Shown here piece after piece: positions 7,029 to 9,129 of a stretch of DNA of 9,129 bases. The first letter of the stretch is position 1; every line of letters begins with the position of its first letter. Where the stretch lies: contig JBMOJO010000144.1 in assembly GCA_049315745.1 (NCBI GenBank), forward strand, positions 1 through 9,129. Reading direction: 5' to 3'. The translations under genes and the position numbers were made by a program. The notes below the pieces were generated by a model. That model saw only the letters and a list, made by a program, of their open reading frames with translations, had not been told where the DNA came from and ran no database searches. This DNA comes from JADJPL01 sp049315745. Its GTDB lineage: Bacteria > Bacteroidota > Bacteroidia > Chitinophagales > Saprospiraceae.

Positions 7029-7187
7029 GGGGTTGTGTAAAAAGTATTTTTTCGGCGCTTCGCGCCAAATAATAATTTAAAACCGGGGTTGATTCATTGA
7101 TTTTGCGAAGCAAAATCAATGAAACAACCCCGGTTTTAATATAAAATTCTGCCGCAGGAGGCAGCAATAGCCTTATTCCCCAACCCC
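7029..7187. repeat. Composite palindromic repeat, copy 2 (GGGGTTGTGTAAAAAG family)
   Basis: It starts with GGGGTTGTGTAAAAAG (7029-7044), identical to copies 1 and 3, and ends with a decayed inverted end CTTATTCCCCAACCCC (7172-7187, three differences from the reverse complement). The internal order is GGCGC-TTC-GCGCC (7054-7066), long hairpin (7077-7139), then CTGCCGCAGGAGGCAG (7149-7164). The same order, GCGC module, long hairpin, GCCGC module, inverted end, is seen in the second part of copy 1. It lies 58 bases upstream of the oxidase start. Confidence 0.82.
7077..7139. repeat. 30-bp hairpin with GAA loop and one mismatch (variable core of copy 2)
   Basis: Bases 7077-7106 pair with 7110-7139 around the loop GAA (7107-7109), with a single A-A mismatch (7092 with 7124). 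The tip reads GCGAAGC. The arm includes AAAACCGGGGTTG and CATTGATTTTGC and has no resemblance to the arm at 2369-2402, although both occupy the same place in their repeats. Confidence 0.88.
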
Positions 7188-7203
7188 GACCAAATATTAT
7201 TTT

Positions 7204-7227
7204 CCAAAGCAATGACTTGCTAAAAAG
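7204..7227 (+). repeat. Recurring intergenic motif, right partner of repeat 2
   Basis: AAGCAATGACTTGCTAAAAA lies within this stretch and matches the consensus GGCAGTGACCTGCTAAATAG with about five differences. It is preceded by AAATATTATTT, as is the copy at 2505. It ends 18 bases before the oxidase start codon, in the position where promoter or leader sequences are expected. Confidence 0.5.
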
Positions 7228-7245
7228 AAACGTAATTTATCCCTC

Positions 7246-8424
7246 ATGAAAAATGAAAAAAAAGACTTGCTCATCATAGGAGGCGGGGCCCTTGGCGCCT
7301 TTCACGCCTATCACGCACTTGAGATGGGCCTGAAGGTAACCCTTCTTGAGAAAGATACAGCCCCTAAATCGGCTTCTGTCCGCAATTTCGGGCAAATCGT
7401 ACCATCCGGAATGAACCAAAAATGGCAGGCGTTTGGGCGAAAAAGCCTGGAGGTCTATGCAAAACTACAATCCCGGGCAGACCTTGGGATTATGCACGGT
7501 GGCAGTATCTATTTGGCATCTGATGCAGCAGAACTCCAACTGCTCGAAGAACTTGCGAAGATTAACCGGTGCAATGACTATCCCTCTGAGCTCCTGACCC
7601 CTAAAGCGTGTCTCGAACGATACCCGTGTGTACAGCCCTGGTATTGCAGGGGCGGGTTATATTTCCCCCAGGAACTTTCTGTGAACCCCAGAACCATGGT
7701 GCACCGCTTGCTCGCCCTGTTACAGGAAAACCCCAACTTCAATTACTTGCCCAATACCCTGGCCAAATCCATAGATTCCGGCGGTGCAACCTGCAAGGTT
7801 TCCACAGCAAACGGGGACGTCTGTGAAGCGGAACAAGTAATTCTGTGTTCCGGCACTGAATTCGAACACCTATATCCCGGGATTTTCCGGAATGCCGGCC
7901 TTGAACTGGTTAAAATCCAGATGGCCAGGATAAAGGCCCAGCCTAATGCCCGCATCCCTGGCAATATCCTGACCGGGCTGACGATCCGCAGGTATGAAAG
8001 TTTCGCAGAATGTCCTTCTTACTATAAAATAAAAGCGACTGAAGACAAAGACAGCTTCTGGAAAAAATGGGGCATTCACCTGCTATTTAAACAGGAAGCC
8101 GATGGGAGTATTATCCTGGGTGATTCCCATGAATACGCCGACTGGTCTATGGGCGAAACCCCCGATGAATTTCTCCGGGAGGAAGTTACCCGCTATTTCC
8201 TCGATGCAGGTGCCACCATCCTGCAACTCGACCACTGGGAAATCGAGAACCAGTGGATAGGGCTTTACAGCCAATGCAAAGACCAGGATATTTTCCAGCA
8301 AACAATAGATGGCAAAGTACATATTGTTACCGGTATCGGTGGAAAAGGAATGACGGGAAGCGCAGGGTTTGCATTTGATCACCTCTCAAAATTATACGGC
8401 AATGATCCGAATGGTTGTATTTGA
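7246..8424 (+). CDS. FAD-dependent aminophosphonate oxidase (TIGR03364 type)
   Basis: A 392-residue cytoplasmic flavoprotein of the DAO/glycine-oxidase fold. The N-terminal dinucleotide-binding motif is IIGGGALGAFHAYHALEMG (10-28) with Glu35 ending the second strand. SVRNFGQIVPSG (44-55) is a hallmark of the TIGR03364 group as I recall it. The C-terminal flavin-contacting loop is TGIGGKGMTGSAG (362-374). TIGR03364 proteins are linked by gene neighbourhood to phosphonatase-like HAD enzymes, and related FAD enzymes have been reported to oxidise N-methyl-2-aminoethylphosphonate, and in some cases 2-aminoethylphosphonate, to phosphonoacetaldehyde, doing the job of PhnW. The exact substrate here (plain, N-methylated or 1-hydroxylated) cannot be read. 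ATG at 7246 begins MKNEKKDLLIIGGG, ideal spacing before the nucleotide fold. The stop overlaps the HAD gene by 23 bases, implying one transcript and coupled translation. Confidence 0.9.
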   Translation: MKNEKKDLLIIGGGALGAFHAYHALEMGLKVTLLEKDTAPKSASVRNFGQIVPSGMNQKWQAFGRKSLEVYAKLQSRADLGIMHGGSIYLASDAAELQLLEELAKINRCNDYPSELLTPKACLERYPCVQPWYCRGGLYFPQELSVNPRTMVHRLLALLQENPNFNYLPNTLAKSIDSGGATCKVSTANGDVCEAEQVILCSGTEFEHLYPGIFRNAGLELVKIQMARIKAQPNARIPGNILTGLTIRRYESFAECPSYYKIKATEDKDSFWKKWGIHLLFKQEADGSIILGDSHEYADWSMGETPDEFLREEVTRYFLDAGATILQLDHWEIENQWIGLYSQCKDQDIFQQTIDGKVHIVTGIGGKGMTGSAGFAFDHLSKLYGNDPNGCI

Positions 8425-9076
8425 TATGGCCGGCACTACGGTAAACGAACACAATGTGGTTTATAAAACCCTTCACCGTGCGATCGTTCAAACTGGCCTG
8501 GACGTATCCCTGGAGGCTGTGCTGCGTATCGGGGCGGGCAAGGAAAAAAGGCAGGCAATCCAGGACACCCTCCTCGAATTTGGCCAGGGCGTTGAAGACC
8601 TGGACCTCATTTACGAAAAATTTGCGGTACAGCTCTCGGAAGCGTATGAAAAACTCGAGGTGAGCCCTATGCCTGGTACAGAGGCAGTTTTTCAAAGCCT
8701 CCGAACAGCCGGCGTATATGTTGTTCTCAATACCGGATACGACCGCCCCACTGCTTTGACCCTTCTGCAAAAACTTTCCTGGCAGGAACACCGCGATTTC
8801 GACCTGTTGGTTACCGCTGACCAGGTCCCGCGTGCACGGCCTTACCCGGATATGATCCAAAAGGCGATGGCCTGCTTCGATATCAAAGACCCGGGCGAAG
8901 TAGCAAAAATCGGTGATGCAGTGGCCGATATAGAGGAGGGCAGGAATGCAGGCTGTGGCCTTGTACTCGGTATTACCACCGGTGCGCACACGCATGATCA
9001 ACTTCGCGCTGCCCGGCCTGATGGTATAATCGCTTCATTAGCGGAACTGCCAGGGCATTTGTCCACTTGCCTTTAG
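8402..9076 (+). CDS. Phosphonatase-like HAD hydrolase (TIGR03351 type)
   Basis: A 224-residue cytoplasmic enzyme of the haloacid dehalogenase superfamily, closest by motif to phosphonoacetaldehyde hydrolase (PhnX). Motif I is FDMAGTT with nucleophile Asp8; the DxAGT form is typical of phosphonatases rather than ordinary HAD phosphatases. A cap-domain lysine, Lys47 in GAGKEKRQAIQDTL, fits the Schiff-base lysine that activates the C-P bond in PhnX. Motif II is NTGYDR (110-115). The usual motif III lysine is replaced by arginine (Arg146 in RPYPDM), also a phosphonatase trait. Motif IV is IGDAVADI (170-177). The predicted reaction is hydrolysis of phosphonoacetaldehyde, or a close 2-oxoethylphosphonate such as the hydroxy form, to phosphate and an aldehyde. 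ATG at 8402 is preferred; an in-frame ATG at 8369 would add 11 unlikely residues, and ATG 8411 is a close alternative. The final base of the stop codon is also the first base of a repeat. Confidence 0.9.
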   Translation: MIRMVVFDMAGTTVNEHNVVYKTLHRAIVQTGLDVSLEAVLRIGAGKEKRQAIQDTLLEFGQGVEDLDLIYEKFAVQLSEAYEKLEVSPMPGTEAVFQSLRTAGVYVVLNTGYDRPTALTLLQKLSWQEHRDFDLLVTADQVPRARPYPDMIQKAMACFDIKDPGEVAKIGDAVADIEEGRNAGCGLVLGITTGAHTHDQLRAARPDGIIASLAELPGHLSTCL

Positions 9077-9129
9077 GGGTTGTGTAAAAAGTCTTTTCAT
9101 GGCGCTTCGCGCCAAATTTAAGTTTGAAA
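9076..9129. repeat. Palindromic repeat, copy 3, cut by the window end
   Basis: GGGGTTGTGTAAAAAG (9076-9091) is identical to the starts of copies 1 and 2 and in the same orientation. It is followed by GGCGC-TTC-GCGCC (9101-9113), as in copy 2, and then AT-rich DNA where the long core hairpin would begin. Its first G is the last base of the HAD stop codon, leaving no spacer and no copy of the recurring motif on this side. The hairpin may help end transcription of the oxidase-hydrolase operon, although no T-run follows it. Confidence 0.75.

Noticed and set aside
8327..9001. Minus-strand open frame of 224 codons opposite the HAD gene
   Set aside because: The plus-strand HAD protein has all four catalytic motifs; the antisense frame has none and is explained by codon bias.

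Overview
The window looks like a Bacteroidota chromosome, probably a Saprospiria-type or related environmental lineage. The grounds are a SusC-like N-terminal carboxypeptidase-regulatory domain on a TonB-dependent receptor, a DUF5690 membrane protein, the pairing of a TIGR03364-type oxidase with a TIGR03351-type hydrolase, and no consistent Shine-Dalgarno sequences. The lineage is an inference. There are six complete genes, one 3' gene fragment, no RNA gene and no transposase. Most of the theme is organic phosphorus.

Layout. Bases 1-78 hold the 3' end of a plus-strand gene. Four minus-strand genes follow, listed here in transcription order from the right: a beta-propeller phytase lipoprotein (6604-5501), a TonB-dependent receptor (5392-2576), a DUF5690 MFS-like permease (2180-870) and a LysE-type exporter (832-212). 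Diverging from the phytase is a two-gene plus-strand operon: a FAD-dependent amine oxidase of the aminophosphonate type (7246-8424) and a phosphonatase-like HAD hydrolase (8402-9076), which overlap by 23 bases.

How the genes may work together. The phytase would release phosphate, or less phosphorylated inositols, at the cell surface. The receptor would carry a substrate across the outer membrane. The DUF5690 protein resembles organophosphate:phosphate antiporters around two arginines and could carry phosphonates or phosphate esters across the inner membrane. The oxidase would turn 2-aminoethylphosphonate or an N-methyl or hydroxy relative into phosphonoacetaldehyde (or its hydroxy analogue), and the HAD enzyme would cleave the C-P bond. 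No PhnW transaminase is present, so this fits the transaminase-free oxidative branch of phosphonate breakdown. The LysE-type exporter has no clear role here.

The most unusual content lies between the genes. Long intergenic gaps hold a family of nested palindromic repeats that start with GGGGTTGTGTAAAAAG (2218-2483, 7029-7187, 9076 to the window end). Each contains GC-rich mini-hairpins, mostly with GAA or TTC triloops. The two complete copies also carry a long, almost perfect hairpin (34-bp and 30-bp stems) whose arm sequence differs completely between copies while the tip GCGAAGC/GCTTCGC stays the same. A second recurring motif, close to GGCAGTGACCTGCTAAATAG, occurs about seven times, always between genes and several times as inverted pairs; one pair frames the 7029-7187 repeat and another frames a different 65-base core. 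No gene in the window explains how these repeats move or are maintained.
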